Below, piece after piece: positions 1-7,913 of a stretch of DNA of 64,000 nucleotides. This stretch comes from Verrucomicrobiota bacterium. Lineage in GTDB: Bacteria; Verrucomicrobiota; Verrucomicrobiia; Opitutales; Opitutaceae. The DNA lies in the NCBI GenBank assembly GCA_023457035.1, contig JAEWNN010000136.1:5899-69898 (forward strand), written 5' to 3'. The notes beneath the pieces were generated by a model, which worked only from the letters and a program-made list of their open reading frames with translations, ran no database searches and had not been told where the DNA came from. The translations under genes and the position numbers were made by a program. Every line of letters begins with the position of its first letter. The stretch's first letter is position 1.

Positions 1-731
1 ATGGCCTCGTCCAGACTGCGGCGGTCGAGCGCATCGTGGGCGAGCCAGAGGCGGGCGCGCCAACTGCCCGGGAGGGCCGCGACGCGGCGGATCGCCTCCA
101 GCCCGGCCGGCGGACCGCCCTTCTCCTGGAAGATGGCGGTGTACCAGCCGAAGGCGTTTTCCTGGTTGGGATCGAGTTCGAGGGAGCGCCAGAGGGTCTT
201 CAGGGCGAGCTCGGAGTCGCCGCGGGCGGAGTGGACCTTCGCGAGGTTGCTCAGGACGTAGCTCGCCTCGCCGTGCGCGCGGAGGTGGGCGGTGAGGACG
301 CGCTCGGCATCGTCGAAGCGCTTGTTCTGGAGGTAGACGACGCCGAGGAGGACGGCGCCGCGCTCGGGGTCGGGCGAGATCTTCGCGAACTGCTCGGCCG
401 GCTTGATCATATCGGCCAGAAAGCCGTCGTTGAGCGACTGGACGATGATCGAGTAGAGTTCGTCGGGCTGGTTCCAGACCTTCTGGAGATGGCCAACGAG
501 CACGCTGTCGCGCCACTGCTGCTTGGTGATGAACATCTCGCGGCCGTAGGCATCGAAGACCCGGATCATGTTCGGGGCCTTGGCCGGATCGGCGGTGCCG
601 GGAAGCGCCGGGCTGGTGGCCGGCTCGGAGTCGGCCCGCACGACGGTGCTGCCGGCCGTGACAGTCATGGCGGCGGTGGCCGCGGCGGTGGCGGCCGACT
701 TTTTGCCGAAGAGTTTGCGGAGGAAGTTCAT
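1..731 (-). CDS. TPR-repeat protein, partial (C-terminus outside window)
   Basis: The reading frame is open from the ATG at 731 to the window edge, giving 243 visible codons without a stop. The protein starts MNFLRKLFGKKSA, followed by an Ala/Thr-rich hydrophobic stretch that could be a signal or anchor. Helical repeats follow that look like tetratricopeptide units (for example 'AVLLGVVYLQNKRFDDAERV' and 'SELALKTLWRSLELDPNQ'). TPR proteins usually act as scaffolds, and no enzyme domain is visible. The start overlaps the stop of the DUF1016 gene by ATGA, so the two are probably co-translated. The start is chosen for that overlap and for the basic N-terminus. The true function is unknown. Confidence 0.75.
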   Translation of the reverse strand, partial: MNFLRKLFGKKSAATAAATAAMTVTAGSTVVRADSEPATSPALPGTADPAKAPNMIRVFDAYGREMFITKQQWRDSVLVGHLQKVWNQPDELYSIIVQSLNDGFLADMIKPAEQFAKISPDPERGAVLLGVVYLQNKRFDDAERVLTAHLRAHGEASYVLSNLAKVHSARGDSELALKTLWRSLELDPNQENAFGWYTAIFQEKGGPPAGLEAIRRVAALPGSWRARLWLAHDALDRRSLDEA

Positions 732-2029
732 GCACCCGGGCTCCTGCGCCTTCGGGGCGGCTTAGCGGCGGAGGCCGAGGTCGGCTGGGTCGGGCTCCGG
801 TTCGGTTGCGGCGCCTCAAGCCGGCGGCGCGTGGCCTCCAGTTCGGCGGAGAGGAGTTTCTCGTCGGGCAACGCGGTGAGGTAGTCGCGCACGAGGAGCT
901 TGTTCGGCAACGCCTCCGTGGCGTAGCGCACCAACGCCTCGCCCTTGCCGGAGCAGAGGATCACGCCCACCGGCGGATTCTCGCCGGGCTGGACCCAGTG
1001 CTCGCGGGCGTAGTTGAGGTACAGGTGCATCTGCCCGGCATCGCCGTGGGTGAAGCGGCCGAGCTTCAGGTCGAAGATGACGAGGCAGCGCAGCCGGCGG
1101 TGGAAGAAGAGCAGGTCCACGCGGTACCATTCGTCGTCGATCCGCAGTCGTCGTTGGCGGCCGACGAAGGCGAAGTCGTTGCCGAGCTCCAGCAGGAAGG
1201 TTTCGAGATGGCGAACGAGGGCCTCCTCCAGATCGGTCTCGGAGTATTCGTCGCGCAGATCGAGGAACTCGAGAACGAGCGGATCGCGAATCTCCTCGGC
1301 CGCGGTGACGGCGTCGCCCGGCTCGGGCTTCGCGGCGCGGCCGAGCATGGCGGCCTTGTTGCGCGACAGGGCGACGCGCTCGTAGAACTGGGTGTCCATC
1401 TGCCGGCGCAGCTGCCGCACCGACCAGCCGCCGCGCAGGGCCTCGGTGTGATAGAACGCGAATGCCTCGGGCGAGCGGGCGCGGCTCAGCAGGAGAACGT
1501 AGTGAGACCAAGGCAGCGGAAAGGCACGGGCCAGCTCGGACAGGAAGAGGGGGGACGGAGCGAATTTGCCAGACGGTGTCTGGCCCATCTCGCCGATGTC
1601 GGACTTAGCAGGCAGTGTCGGCGCGACTGGGGCGACCGGCGACTCGTTCGACACCGTCGAACCAATCCGGGGCAGAGCGGGAGATTCGTTCGACACTGTC
1701 GAACGAATTCCAGGCGACGGGAATGCCTGGTAGAATTGGCGGAATCGGACGAGGTTGGGACGGGCAAATCCACGGCCATGCTGCGCCGTGAGGTCTCGAG
1801 AAAGCCGTTCGAGCAAGCCTTCGCCGTACGCGGCCCGCTTCGCACCGCCCTGTTCGAATTCCACGATTCGACGTCCGATCTCCCAATACGTGGCGGTCAT
1901 GAACGCATTGACGGCGCGCACGCTGGCGCGGCGGGCGGCATCCAGCAGTGCACCGATATCGCCCACCAGACCGGAGTAGCCGGGGCCGAGGGGCGCGGGA
2001 GGTTGGTTGCTGGAGAGAGGCTTGGTCAT
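728..2029 (-). CDS. DUF1016 / PDDEXK nuclease domain-containing protein (YhcG-like)
   Basis: The protein has 433 residues. The N-terminal DUF1016 domain covers about residues 20-105 ('TYWEIGRRIVEFEQGG', 'RFRQFYQAFP'). The C-terminal PD-(D/E)xK nuclease-like domain covers about 245-410, with VDLLFFHRRL around D305 and the FDLKLGRF signature (D320, K322). Between them lies a variable linker (105-155) encoded by palindromic repeats. Family members occur beside restriction systems and are thought to be nucleases; the role here is inferred from that. An upstream in-frame extension to 2560 exists but runs antisense through hsdR and is low-complexity. The ATG at 2029 matches the family start and overlaps the preceding mini-ORF stop (ATGA). 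The gene also overlaps the downstream TPR start by four bases. Confidence 0.85.
   Translation of the reverse strand: MTKPLSSNQPPAPLGPGYSGLVGDIGALLDAARRASVRAVNAFMTATYWEIGRRIVEFEQGGAKRAAYGEGLLERLSRDLTAQHGRGFARPNLVRFRQFYQAFPSPGIRSTVSNESPALPRIGSTVSNESPVAPVAPTLPAKSDIGEMGQTPSGKFAPSPLFLSELARAFPLPWSHYVLLLSRARSPEAFAFYHTEALRGGWSVRQLRRQMDTQFYERVALSRNKAAMLGRAAKPEPGDAVTAAEEIRDPLVLEFLDLRDEYSETDLEEALVRHLETFLLELGNDFAFVGRQRRLRIDDEWYRVDLLFFHRRLRCLVIFDLKLGRFTHGDAGQMHLYLNYAREHWVQPGENPPVGVILCSGKGEALVRYATEALPNKLLVRDYLTALPDEKLLSAELEATRRRLEAPQPNRSPTQPTSASAAKPPRRRRSPGA
1569..1708. repeat. Cluster of short palindromes inside the DUF1016 linker
   Basis: Three clear palindromes sit within 140 bp of coding DNA: CCAGAC-GGT-GTCTGG (1569-1583), TTCGACA-C-CGTCGAA with one mismatch (1647-1661), and a perfect 12+1+12 bp palindrome at 1684-1708. 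A fourth degenerate GCAGTGTCGGC lies near 1612. All share a GACxSYGTC-like core. On the coding strand they read as repeated (S/Q)T(V/P)S peptides, so a palindromic repeat has multiplied in the linker without breaking the frame. Confidence 0.7.
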
Positions 2030-2103
2030 GCGGCGAGAACGGCGTTGAGTGCACCCGGCAATTGCGCCGAACGCCCGCCCCAAAGTGTGCGAAGGAAGTT
2101 CAT
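2026..2103 (-). CDS. 25-codon mini-ORF resembling the start of the TPR gene
   Basis: This ORF reads MNFLRTLWGGRSA and continues for 12 more residues before TGA. Its stop overlaps the DUF1016 start, and its own ATG overlaps the stop of the upstream gene remnant, so it sits exactly between two ATGA junctions. The first 13 codons closely match those of the TPR gene at 731 (MNFLRKLFGKKSA) in both DNA and protein. It may be a coupling peptide or the severed 5' end of a duplicated TPR gene. I cannot tell which. Confidence 0.4.
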   Translation of the reverse strand: MNFLRTLWGGRSAQLPGALNAVLAA

Positions 2104-2327
2104 GCGTTTTCCTTCGGCTGGAGCGCGGCGAGGACGGCGCGGCCCTTGGCGGTGAGCCAGGCGCGTCGGCAGCGTTCGATCCTGTCGCCAGGGACCCGTA
2201 CCTCCAGGGACTCTGGCCGTGACTCTGGCTGTGCGGCAACCGAAGCACCCGCAGCGACAAAGTCGCGCAGCGCCGCGCGCTCCGAGGCGAACTCCTTCTG
2301 CACGCTGCTGATGAAGAGTCGAAGCAT
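2100..2327 (-). pseudogene. Internally deleted ATP-binding (RecG-like/AlbA_2 type) protein gene
   Basis: The 75-codon ORF begins MLRLFISSVQKEFASERAAL, the typical N-terminus of DUF4062-like/AAA ATP-binding proteins associated with restriction loci. After about residue 25 it jumps to 'QPESRPESLEVRV' and ends 'YRLT-like WLTAKGRAVLAAL', which resembles the C-terminal winged-helix end of the same family. The roughly 450-500 residues normally between them are missing. The frame is intact, so a short protein could still be made. Ten bases separate it from the hsdR stop, and its own stop overlaps the mini-ORF start. The identification rests on remembered family sequences and needs a database search. 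Confidence 0.5.
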
Positions 2328-2337
2328 GGCGAAGGCG

Positions 2338-5181
2338 TCAGGCTACGAGCTGGCGGTTCAGCTCGTCGAGCAACGGGACGAGCCGTTCGCCGAAAAGTTG
2401 ATGGGCCTTGCCGAGGCCGCCACGCTGCGAGAACGGCGCGTAGTCGAAGTCGTCGGGCTCGACGGTGACAGCGGTGGCGATGTGGTCGCGGATGAGTTCG
2501 AGCCAGGCGAGCTGGTCGGGCGTGAAGGTCGTGCCGGCGGCGGCCTTGTCCATCATCCACTCGTTGAAACGCTCGCGGACGGACTCGGCGAACGGCTTGA
2601 GCACCGGCTGCTGTGCGAGCGCGAAGCGGACCAGCGGGATCAGGTCAGCGAAGCGATTCGGCACAGAACGCCCGCGGACTTTCTCGGGCGCGGTGGCGGC
2701 GAACGCGTGCCAGAGTGTTTCCTCGGTCCACGCGGCATTGGTGTCGCGCAGCTTGTTCTCCAGCTCCTTCAGCAGCGGTTCGGTGAGGCGCTGCGCATAC
2801 GGGCGGGAGTAGAGAATCTGGAGCGCGGTGATCTCGGCGCGGTACTGCTCCACGTACTCGCGGAAGGACTGGACGAGGCTCTGCGCGCGGGCTTTCGCGG
2901 TGGCGTCGAAACCCTGGAACTCGACCTGGTCGAGCGTGACGGTGTCGATCGTCTGCTCGGCGTCCTGCTTGGTCTTGGCGAGGGCGTCGCGGAAAACCGG
3001 ATTGTCGAAGGGCGCGCAGGCCGCAGCAGCGAGCTGTTTGCGGGCGGCGGCGAGCGCCTCCGGCGTGGTTTCCGCGGGGCTGCTGCCGGGGCGCCCGGTG
3101 GCCTGCGCGGCGGCGACATCGGGGTCGATGGCGCGCAGGAGTTCGCCGGAAATCTGCGCGAGCGTGCGACCGCCGGCGAGCGCGGCGAGCGACTGGCGCT
3201 GGGCGGGCGTGATCTCGCGGTCGAGGCGAGACAGGCGGCCGGCGAGAGTCGTGAGGCTGTCCTCGTCGCGTTTGCCGAGGGCGACGCCGAGGAGGAGCTT
3301 CTCGAAACCGACGCCTGGTTTGCGCTCCAACGGGCGGGAATCGGTCTTGTCGCTCTCGCACACGCCCACGGCATCGACGATGACAAAGTGGGTCTTCGCG
3401 CGGGCATCGGCGCCGGAGACGGCCTGCAGATCGGTGGGCGAAAGCACGCGCGTGCCGCGGCCCTTCATCTGCTCGAAGTAGACCCGGCTGCGCACATCGC
3501 GGAGAAAAAGGAGGCACTCCAGCGGTTTGATGTCGGTGCCGGTGGCGATCATGTCGACCGTGACGGCGATGCGCAGCTGCGGCGATGTACGGAACTCCTG
3601 GATGAGCGAATCGGACTTCTCGTAGCGCTTCGTCTCGGGGTTGTAGGTCTTGTAGGTGATCTTCTTCGCGAAGTCGTTGCCACGGCCGAAGACCTCGCGC
3701 ACGAGGTGGACGACGTCCTCGGCATGGGAGTCGTCCTTGCAGAAGATGAGCGTCTTCGGGATGAGCGTGCGGCCGGGGAAAAGATCGGTGCCGAGCGCCT
3801 CGTGGTAGGCGGCGAGCACGGTGCGAATCTGCGACGGAACGACGACGGAGCGGTCGAGGTCGCTGGCCGCGTAGGCGAGATCCTCGTCGAGCTGCTCCCA
3901 ACGGCGGGCGCGGGTCTCCTTGCTGCGTTTGTCGACAAAGAGGCCCTTCTCGACCTTGCCGCCGCGCGCCGTGACCTCAGTGCGGATGCGGTAGACGTCG
4001 TAGCCGACGTTGACGCCATCGGCGACGGCGCGCTCGTGGCCGTACTCCATCACGAGGTTCTGGTTGAAGAAACCGATGGTCTGCTTCGAGGGCGTGGCGG
4101 TGAGGCCGACGAGATGGGCGTCGAAGTATTCGAGCACTTGGCGCCAGAGTCCGTAGATAGACCGGTGGCATTCGTCGGTGACGATGAAGTCGAAGAACTC
4201 CGGCGGGACGGCGCGGTTGTAGGCGACTTCCTTCGGGCGGGAGTCGGCGGCGCTGAGCTCGGCGGCGGACTTGTCGTCGAGATCCTCGTCGAATTCGGCC
4301 TCGCCGCGCAGAATCGAATAGAGCCGCTGGATCGTGCAGATCGTGACGCGCGCGACGGAGTCGAGGCGGTTCGAGGTGAGGTGCTGGACGTTGTAGAGCT
4401 CGGTGAACTTGCGGCCGGTGTCGGGCGTGACGAACTGGTCGAACTCGCCCTTGGCCTGTCGCCCGAGATTGGCCCGGTCGACCAGGAACAGGATGCGGCG
4501 CGCCCCGGCGTGGCGGATCAGGCGGTAGCCGAAGGTGCAGGCCGTGTAGGTCTTGCCCGCGCCGGTGGCCATCTGGACGAGGGAGCGCGGCTGATCGGCG
4601 GCGAAGGATTTCTCGAGGCTGGTGATCGCCTCGACCTGACAATCGCGCATGCCGTTGCGCGAAAGGTCCGGGAAGCGGCGTAGGCGGGCGCGCAGGGTGT
4701 CGGGCTGCGTGAGCCAATCGGCGAGCGTCTCAGGCTGGTGAAAGGCGAAGAGCCGACGCGAACGTGGGTCCGGGTCGCGCTCGTCGCGGAAGAAGGTTTC
4801 GACGCCGGTGGACTCGTAGGCGAAAGGCAGTTTGCCGGTGTGCGACGGGAGAAGCGCGGCTAGGAAATCGGGAAGATTCTCGGCGTAATGGCCGGACTGA
4901 TCGGCAACGGTGGAGAGCGTGGTGCCCTCCTTCTTCGCCTCGATCACGCCAACCGGAACGCGGTCGACGAGAAGCAGATAGTCGCAGCGGCCCGATTTCA
5001 GCGGCACTTCGCGCAAGGCGATACCGCGGGCGGAGCCGGGATTGAAAGCCCGGTAGTCCTGCACAGCCCAGCCCGCGGCGTCCAACAGGGCGTCGATCTG
5101 CGCGCGGGCGTTCTGCTCAGGTGTGCGGCTGGGTTCCACCGGTCGTGTGGGGTTGCGGGTCTGCGACCGGTGAAAAGGCAA
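2338..5181 (-). CDS. hsdR: Type I restriction enzyme R subunit (HsdR-like DEAD/DEAH helicase-nuclease)
   Basis: The protein has 947 residues. The N-terminal nuclease motif is D67 followed by IEAKKEG (E81, K83). The helicase core has ATGAGKT (205-211), DECH (336-339), GLTATP and a late MKGRGTR motif VI. The C-terminal half matches the EcoEI_R_C type. HsdR translocates and cleaves DNA together with HsdM and HsdS, but neither subunit is intact here: the opposite side holds a divergent Fic gene and downstream are a remnant and DUF1016. The enzyme is therefore orphaned locally, or works with subunits elsewhere. The first 20 codons overlap a palindromic repeat, so the exact start is uncertain, although conserved sequence begins near residue 20 (PEQNARAQIDALL). 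Confidence 0.9.
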   Translation of the reverse strand: MPFHRSQTRNPTRPVEPSRTPEQNARAQIDALLDAAGWAVQDYRAFNPGSARGIALREVPLKSGRCDYLLLVDRVPVGVIEAKKEGTTLSTVADQSGHYAENLPDFLAALLPSHTGKLPFAYESTGVETFFRDERDPDPRSRRLFAFHQPETLADWLTQPDTLRARLRRFPDLSRNGMRDCQVEAITSLEKSFAADQPRSLVQMATGAGKTYTACTFGYRLIRHAGARRILFLVDRANLGRQAKGEFDQFVTPDTGRKFTELYNVQHLTSNRLDSVARVTICTIQRLYSILRGEAEFDEDLDDKSAAELSAADSRPKEVAYNRAVPPEFFDFIVTDECHRSIYGLWRQVLEYFDAHLVGLTATPSKQTIGFFNQNLVMEYGHERAVADGVNVGYDVYRIRTEVTARGGKVEKGLFVDKRSKETRARRWEQLDEDLAYAASDLDRSVVVPSQIRTVLAAYHEALGTDLFPGRTLIPKTLIFCKDDSHAEDVVHLVREVFGRGNDFAKKITYKTYNPETKRYEKSDSLIQEFRTSPQLRIAVTVDMIATGTDIKPLECLLFLRDVRSRVYFEQMKGRGTRVLSPTDLQAVSGADARAKTHFVIVDAVGVCESDKTDSRPLERKPGVGFEKLLLGVALGKRDEDSLTTLAGRLSRLDREITPAQRQSLAALAGGRTLAQISGELLRAIDPDVAAAQATGRPGSSPAETTPEALAAARKQLAAAACAPFDNPVFRDALAKTKQDAEQTIDTVTLDQVEFQGFDATAKARAQSLVQSFREYVEQYRAEITALQILYSRPYAQRLTEPLLKELENKLRDTNAAWTEETLWHAFAATAPEKVRGRSVPNRFADLIPLVRFALAQQPVLKPFAESVRERFNEWMMDKAAAGTTFTPDQLAWLELIRDHIATAVTVEPDDFDYAPFSQRGGLGKAHQLFGERLVPLLDELNRQLVA
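5137..5172. repeat. REP-like palindrome overlapping the hsdR 5' end
   Basis: The arms CACCGGTCG (5137-5145) and CGACCGGTG (5164-5172) are perfect inverted repeats. The right arm is preceded by GGTCTGCGACCGG, like the unit at 12309. It belongs to the GGTC-NNN-GACC family described elsewhere in the window and encodes the unconserved N-terminal residues of HsdR. Confidence 0.5.
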
Positions 5182-5407
5182 CCGTCTCCACTCATTCGAG
5201 GCAAGGGCGGAAGGCGAAGAGATATGCGCGACAGGGAGCGTTTACGACCCCGCTCGCCAATATCCAGAAGCCTGACACAGGCGCGTTCGGCGGCCCCGCC
5301 ATCCCCGCGAAGTCGGCGCGAAACCGCGCAAATTCGCCCGGCCATTGCCCCTCCAGACGCCTGTGGCCGAGTCCCGGCGGCTCCAGTTTGAGCGCCGCCA
5401 GCTACGA

Positions 5408-5517
5408 GATCGGCAAGAAGATCGGCAGAAATCTGCGGTCGATTTGCCGATTAACAGTCAAAAGTCATTTTCTAACAACGTTTGACGCCGCGCTAAAGAT
5501 CGGCATTAAGATCGGCA
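5408..5517. promoter_or_regulatory. 12-bp-spaced GATCGGCA iterons upstream of the Fic gene
   Basis: GATCGGCA occurs at 5408, 5420, 5498 and 5510, as two pairs each with exactly 12-bp spacing (about one helical turn). An inverted copy (TGCCGAT) lies at 5445. The second pair ends 4 bp before the Fic ATG. The arrangement suggests an operator or iteron set bound by a regulator, possibly autoregulation of the Fic module. The rest of the 5182-5521 intergenic region shows no convincing gene. Confidence 0.5.
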
Positions 5518-5521
5518 AAAG

Positions 5522-6718
5522 ATGCTCACAAAGACCGCCATTGAGCCCGTGGTTCCGACCCAGCGGCTTCAGCCGCTGGAGGACTTGGCGTGCACGGTTC
5601 TGGAGTCTGCCGCCCGGCTATCCGCGAAGGTTCGCGAGCCGCTCCGCACCCAACTCGCGGAGCTCACGCGGTGGATGCACTGCTACTACTCAAACCTCAT
5701 CGAGGGGCAGCAGACCCGCGTCCGCGACATCGAGGCAGCGCTGAAACAGGACTTCGCCGCCGAGCCGGCGAAACGGGACCTGCAACGCCTCGCGCTCGCC
5801 CACTTGGAGGTGCAGCGCTGGGCGGCGACGCAGACCGGATCGCTGCACACCGCCGAGTTCATCCGCGAACTGCACCGGCGTTTCTATGCCGCGCTGCCGG
5901 AGGAGATGCGGATCGCCACCACCTCGGCCGGCGCCAAAACACCGCTGACGCCCGGCGAACTCCGCAACCGCGATGTCGAGGTCGGCTCGCATGTCGGCCC
6001 GCCGCACGAGCTCGTTCCCGCCCTGATGGGGCATTTTCAGTGGCGGTACGAATCCGCCGATCTTTCGCGTCTCCAGCGGATCATCGCCATCGGCGCCAGC
6101 CATCATCGGCTCGCCTGGATTCACCCGTTCCGCGACGGAAACGGCCGCGTCGTCCGCCTCTTCTCCGACACCGTCATCCGCCAGCTCGGCATCGACGGCG
6201 GCGGCCTGTGGTCGCTCTCGCGCGGCTTCGCCCGCAACCGCGACGAGTACTACGCGCGGCTCGCCAACGCCGACCAGGAGCGCAGCACCACCAGCGCCGA
6301 CGACGGCCGCGGGCACCTGAGCGAACGCGCCCTCTGGGATTTCTGCGAGTTCACGCTCCGCACCATGGTCGACCAGATCGCCTTCATGGAGCGCTTGCTC
6401 GATCTCGACGGGCTGGAGCAACGGATCGATCACTACATCCACGTCGCCGAGCCGGCGGTCGCGAAGGACGCCGACAAAATCTTCCTCCTGCTCCGCGAGG
6501 CATTGCTCCGCGGCCAGTTCGCCCGCGGTGAGGCCGGCCGCATCGTCGGCGCCGGTGAGCGCACCGGCCGCGACCTCCTTGGCCGCACCATCGCCGCCGG
6601 ACTTCTCACCTCCGAGTCACCCAAGACGCCCGTCTCCCTCGCCATCCCCGCCAAGGTGCTCGACAGCTATTTCCCGCAGCTCTTTCCTCTCAATCCAGTC
6701 GGTGGTGACGTGCGATGA
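5522..6718 (+). CDS. Fic family protein (putative AMPylase, N-terminal inhibitory helix)
   Basis: The protein has 398 residues. The catalytic Fic motif HPFRDGNGRVVR starts at His201. An inhibitory-helix motif (S/T)xxxE(G/N) is present near the N-terminus as SNLIEG (57-62), which fits the self-inhibited class II Fic proteins. The C-terminal part (about 310-390) is helical and winged-helix-like, as in Fic proteins next to restriction genes. These enzymes usually transfer AMP to a protein hydroxyl; the target here is unknown. The ATG at 5522 follows the iterons and aligns with the start of the truncated second copy at 9480. The gene is divergent from hsdR across 340 bp. Confidence 0.9.
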   Translation: MLTKTAIEPVVPTQRLQPLEDLACTVLESAARLSAKVREPLRTQLAELTRWMHCYYSNLIEGQQTRVRDIEAALKQDFAAEPAKRDLQRLALAHLEVQRWAATQTGSLHTAEFIRELHRRFYAALPEEMRIATTSAGAKTPLTPGELRNRDVEVGSHVGPPHELVPALMGHFQWRYESADLSRLQRIIAIGASHHRLAWIHPFRDGNGRVVRLFSDTVIRQLGIDGGGLWSLSRGFARNRDEYYARLANADQERSTTSADDGRGHLSERALWDFCEFTLRTMVDQIAFMERLLDLDGLEQRIDHYIHVAEPAVAKDADKIFLLLREALLRGQFARGEAGRIVGAGERTGRDLLGRTIAAGLLTSESPKTPVSLAIPAKVLDSYFPQLFPLNPVGGDVR

Positions 6719-6743
6719 CTACGGAGCCAGTCGCAAATGACAT

Positions 6744-6806
6744 TTCTATGGCCTCGAAGCCGCCCTCGAACAATTCCGCGAGCTCGAGGAGGACCTGAAG
6801 AAGTGA
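6744..6806 (+). pseudogene. Possible C-terminal remnant of hsdM
   Basis: Between the Fic stop and the Mrr-like start, one frame reads FYGLEAALEQFRELEEDLKK then TGA, preceded by no start codon. This charged helical ending resembles the C-termini of type I methyltransferase subunits. With hsdR across the divergent promoter and no intact hsdM, a deletion that left the last ~20 codons is a reasonable reading. At 20 residues the match could be chance. Confidence 0.35.
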
Positions 6807-6829
6807 TGTAGCCCCAACCCAAACCACAC

Positions 6830-7768
6830 ATGGCCGTTCCAACCTACGATAAACTCCTGCGTCCGATTCTTGCCCTCGCCGCGCAAAAACCGATCACCCG
6901 CGTGGTGGCTACGAAGGAGATGTGTCTTCAGTTCTCGTTGACGGCCGCCGATTCCGAGCAGCGGATTCCGAGCGGGAAGTCGACGTACATCCATAATCGG
7001 ACCGGATGGGCGATGACCTTTCTGACCAAGGCCGGTTTGATCGCAAAGATCGAGGCGAAGACCTACCGCGCGACACCTGCCGGCAATGATTTCCTGAAAG
7101 CCCACCCGGAATCTATCCGTCTGTCAGACCTTCGTCTTCTGCCGGGATGGGAAGATGCTTGGGAAGCGGGCCGAGAACGGCGCCGAGCGAAGGCAGCGGA
7201 AGGTATTGATCCGGCCGCTGGCACCTCTGACGAAACAGCGACGCCCCTTGAGGTGATTGGGCGAGAGGTGGAGGCGCTTAGGGATGCGCTCCGTTCGCGC
7301 CTCCTGCGCACAATTCTTGAGCAGACACCGGAGTTCTTCGAACAACTGGTGCTCGATGTGCTGCTCGCGATGGGGTATGGCGGCTCGAAAGAGGATGCGG
7401 CTGAAAGGCTCGGGCGGAGCGGGGATGAGGGTATTGATGGCCGGATCAACCAAGACGCCCTCGGATTGGATCAGATCATGGTGCAGGCGAAGCGATACAA
7501 GTCCGACAACATCATCGATCGGAAGACCATTCAGGCGTTCATCGGTTCGCTGGCCGGGCAAGGCGTGACCAAGGGGATCTTTATCACCACGAGCAGCTTC
7601 GCCGAAAGCGCCCGCGAATTCGTCCTCCGGGGTTCAACGACGAAGGTCGTTTTGGTCGACGGGACGATGCTGATCGACCTCATGATCAAACACCGGATCG
7701 GTGCGCGGGTGGCCCACACGTACGAACTTTACGAGCTCGACCAGAACTATTTCGACGAGGACGAGTGA
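6830..7768 (+). CDS. mrr: Mrr-like restriction endonuclease (type IV)
   Basis: The protein has 312 residues. The N-terminal Mrr_N winged-helix-like domain covers about 5-95 (PTYDKLLRPILALAA, GLIAKIEAKTY). The C-terminal Mrr_cat domain covers about 165-290, with FEQLVLDVLLAMGYGG, the catalytic GDEGIDG (198-204) and VQAKRYK (QAK 219-221), which form the PD-(D/E)xK site. The family cleaves modified (methylated) DNA. Next to an hsdR lacking its methylase it may be part of the same defence island. The ATG lies 23 bp after the putative hsdM tail. Length and motif order are normal for the family. Confidence 0.9.
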   Translation: MAVPTYDKLLRPILALAAQKPITRVVATKEMCLQFSLTAADSEQRIPSGKSTYIHNRTGWAMTFLTKAGLIAKIEAKTYRATPAGNDFLKAHPESIRLSDLRLLPGWEDAWEAGRERRRAKAAEGIDPAAGTSDETATPLEVIGREVEALRDALRSRLLRTILEQTPEFFEQLVLDVLLAMGYGGSKEDAAERLGRSGDEGIDGRINQDALGLDQIMVQAKRYKSDNIIDRKTIQAFIGSLAGQGVTKGIFITTSSFAESAREFVLRGSTTKVVLVDGTMLIDLMIKHRIGARVAHTYELYELDQNYFDEDE

Positions 7769-7913
7769 CGATGACGCCTGAGGGGAGTCAATGGGGACAG
7801 GCCCTGCAAAAAGCCCCGCGGACTGGCGCGTGGCACCGAACAAGAAGGTCCCGCGGTGGGCGTTCTGTTTTCTCGACCCCGGGGTGGCATGGCGTTTGTC
7901 TGCGGACTTCCCC

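Noticed and set aside
2030..2560. N-terminal extension of the DUF1016 frame
   Set aside because: It runs through the deleted gene and the hsdR 3' end in other frames and is Arg/Pro/Ala-rich without family similarity.
1948..4683. Plus-strand 911-residue open frame
   Set aside because: It is antisense to hsdR; the composition (Gly/Ala/Glu/Asp/Val) is typical of a shadow frame in high-GC DNA and there are no motifs.
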